Origin: Homalodisca vitripennis
Taxonomy: Eukaryota; Arthropoda; Insecta; Hemiptera; Cicadellidae
Assembly: GCF_021130785.1 (NCBI RefSeq)
Contig: NW_025776250.1
Span: forward strand, 124,001 to 188,000
Direction: 5' to 3'
DNA: 64,000 nucleotides
Of this stretch, positions 62,346 to 64,000 are shown piece after piece; the first letter of the stretch is position 1, and each line of letters begins with the position of its first letter. The notes below the pieces were generated by a model. The model saw nothing but the letters and a program-made list of their open reading frames with translations, ran no database searches and was not told the origin of the DNA. The position numbers and the translations under genes are program-made.

Positions 62346-64000
62346 ACGAAAAGATTAAATAAATTTGTAAGCAAACTGAGTGTAATCATATGGTATTTAA
62401 AGTGTGGCATAATAACACGTTTAAACTAATGAATGGAATGGATGTAATTTTTTCCATTCAACCTCAGCTACGCGCTCCGTGCTGTTCTGCCATGTGTAGA
62501 AGCCGAGGATAAATTATAAATTATATATTCCAGCGGTCCTTGATCGTTTAATTAAAGGGTCTCACTCAAAATTGAGGGCTTACAAATGGATATATAACTC
62601 CTGAATTCCTAAGATAAAGCCCCGGAATTCGCATACCTATATTTTCACATTAAAAGTTGTATCCATGCAACATTAAATATAAAAGAAGTATAAAATACAA
62701 TAATCTGAAGTATATAACTAGAAGCTCCATTCTTGCATTAACTTTAAGCAGTTCAGGAAACATTCAGACCATGTATGAATGGAGTATCCTGGTTGTGATA
62801 TATCTATAGCTTATTCCAGACAACAATGACATACTCACGATGGTTTCATAACAAATGGTCTGGATGACACAAAACAAGAAACATTGTAGGTGGAAAAAAT
62901 GGAAATCCACTTTACGGACGTAGTATACCTGGGGAGCAGATGGGTTCGCCCCCTAAGTTTTTGCAAAAAGAAACTTTTTATATAAAAAAATCATTCTCGT
63001 ATTATAGACATCAAAATAACCTAATTGGATAAATTAAATTTTCTGTTTGAATACAGTTAATCCTAAAGTTTTATTTGTGTTGTTTTAAATTCCAAAACAA
63101 CTTGTTACAGTTAAAGTAATAGCTATATCCAAGCTCCTCCCTCCGTAAATCAAAAGTGGATCTACCCTTAACAAAACACAGTTCCTTCTAGCTTTTGAAA
63201 TATCCACGTTCAGACTTTTTAGAGGTAAACTTGGAATCTATTAGAATATTAGGATCCTGATGAACTTTCTCTAAGTCATAATGCTGTAGTCTCACAAAGA
63301 ATAATAATTCAACGTTCAGACATTTTAGGGATGACATTGGAATGTATTATAACATTATTATTCCTACAAAATAATTCCTGAAAAGAGTTTAAAACAGCAA
63401 ACATGCTCTATTACATTCCTGCTACGATATCACGTACTTATTAAAATCGTAGACGGACCACTAACTTTAAACCTAAAGATATATAGCAATATAGGTATAG
63501 CAATTCCTGAATTTGTTTAACATTTTTAAATTTTGGCCAATGTTGAATTGTGCACAGATATTGACGTCCACCATATTGAAACGTCTTATTAAATGAAGAT
63601 GTTAAACGAACTTCTCCGATATATGTGTAAGTGTTTTCCCATGCAAAAGTTTGTTTGCTGCTATTAAAAACAGTAATAATCATGTATACTCTAATAAAAC
63701 CTGTTACTGTAGTTTCAGACTTTTGTATTACTCCCATCTAGAAGCTGTACAGGATCATAAGGAAAGTAAGAACAAAATACGTTGCTCGTAAACAGGTCCG
63801 GAATTATACAACCCCTTTTTATTTAACTTTCTAATCTTGAAGGTATGCCACCTAAAAACTCTTATTTGGATATGTGGACTTTAAAAAGCAAGTCGAAATT
63901 TAAACTTGTGTTGCGCATATACATAAAAACGTATATAGGTATTGGAAATTGATCTGAAAATAGTAGTTGTGACCTTTACCAAGTAGTAGCCGAGATAAAC
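62346..64000. other. Gene-free stretch to window end
   Basis: I see no convincing exon. A 98-codon reverse open frame at 63,441-63,737 has no motif I recognise and no splice context. I leave it uncalled. Confidence 0.4.

Overview
This window looks like nuclear DNA from an insect. It is strongly AT-rich, has spliced genes with long introns, and is crowded with decayed mobile elements, microsatellites and minisatellites. The only protein-coding genes I can support are two tandem, same-strand chemoreceptors of the insect gustatory receptor (Gr, 7tm_7) family. A hemimetabolous insect, perhaps a hemipteran such as a leafhopper, would fit the repeat style, but the species assignment is a low-confidence inference.

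Region 1-37,000 has no supportable host gene. It holds several families of dispersed, SINE-like repeats, including tRNA-derived ones. It also holds a 1,000-bp foldback transposon with TA target duplications (10,319-11,318) and the 3' ends of two reverse-strand non-LTR retrotransposons (11,617-12,181 and 21,115-22,345). Two pairs of long dispersed repeats (26.3/35.2 kb and 27.2/33.2 kb) lie here too, with a 501-bp solo LTR flanked by TAAA duplications (30,129-30,629) and several tandem arrays (48, 12, 146 and 26 bp periods). A short terminal-inverted-repeat element (37,022-37,398) lies about 300 bp upstream of the first Gr gene.

Region 37,699-50,435 holds the Gr pair. Gr A (37,699-41,932, 399 residues) and Gr B (43,744-50,435, 401 residues) each have five exons. 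Exons 2-5 have identical lengths in both genes (275, 69, 90 and 69 nt) and the intron phases match (1,0,0,0). Both end in the family signature TYLVI(L/M)IQF. They arose by tandem duplication, and their introns have since diverged in size and repeat content.

Region 50,436-64,000 again lacks genes. It contains a six-copy 102-bp minisatellite whose single-copy relative sits 50 kb away near position 1,570. It also has copies of dispersed families seen in the first 10 kb, a GC-rich segment with a perfect 15-bp inverted repeat (56,796-57,567), a possible core promoter (56,093-56,134) and a second foldback element (58,621-59,378).

I saw no rRNA, no intact tRNA, no CRISPR array and no operon-like organisation. 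The most solid results are the two Gr gene models and the exact boundaries of the foldback transposon and the solo LTR.
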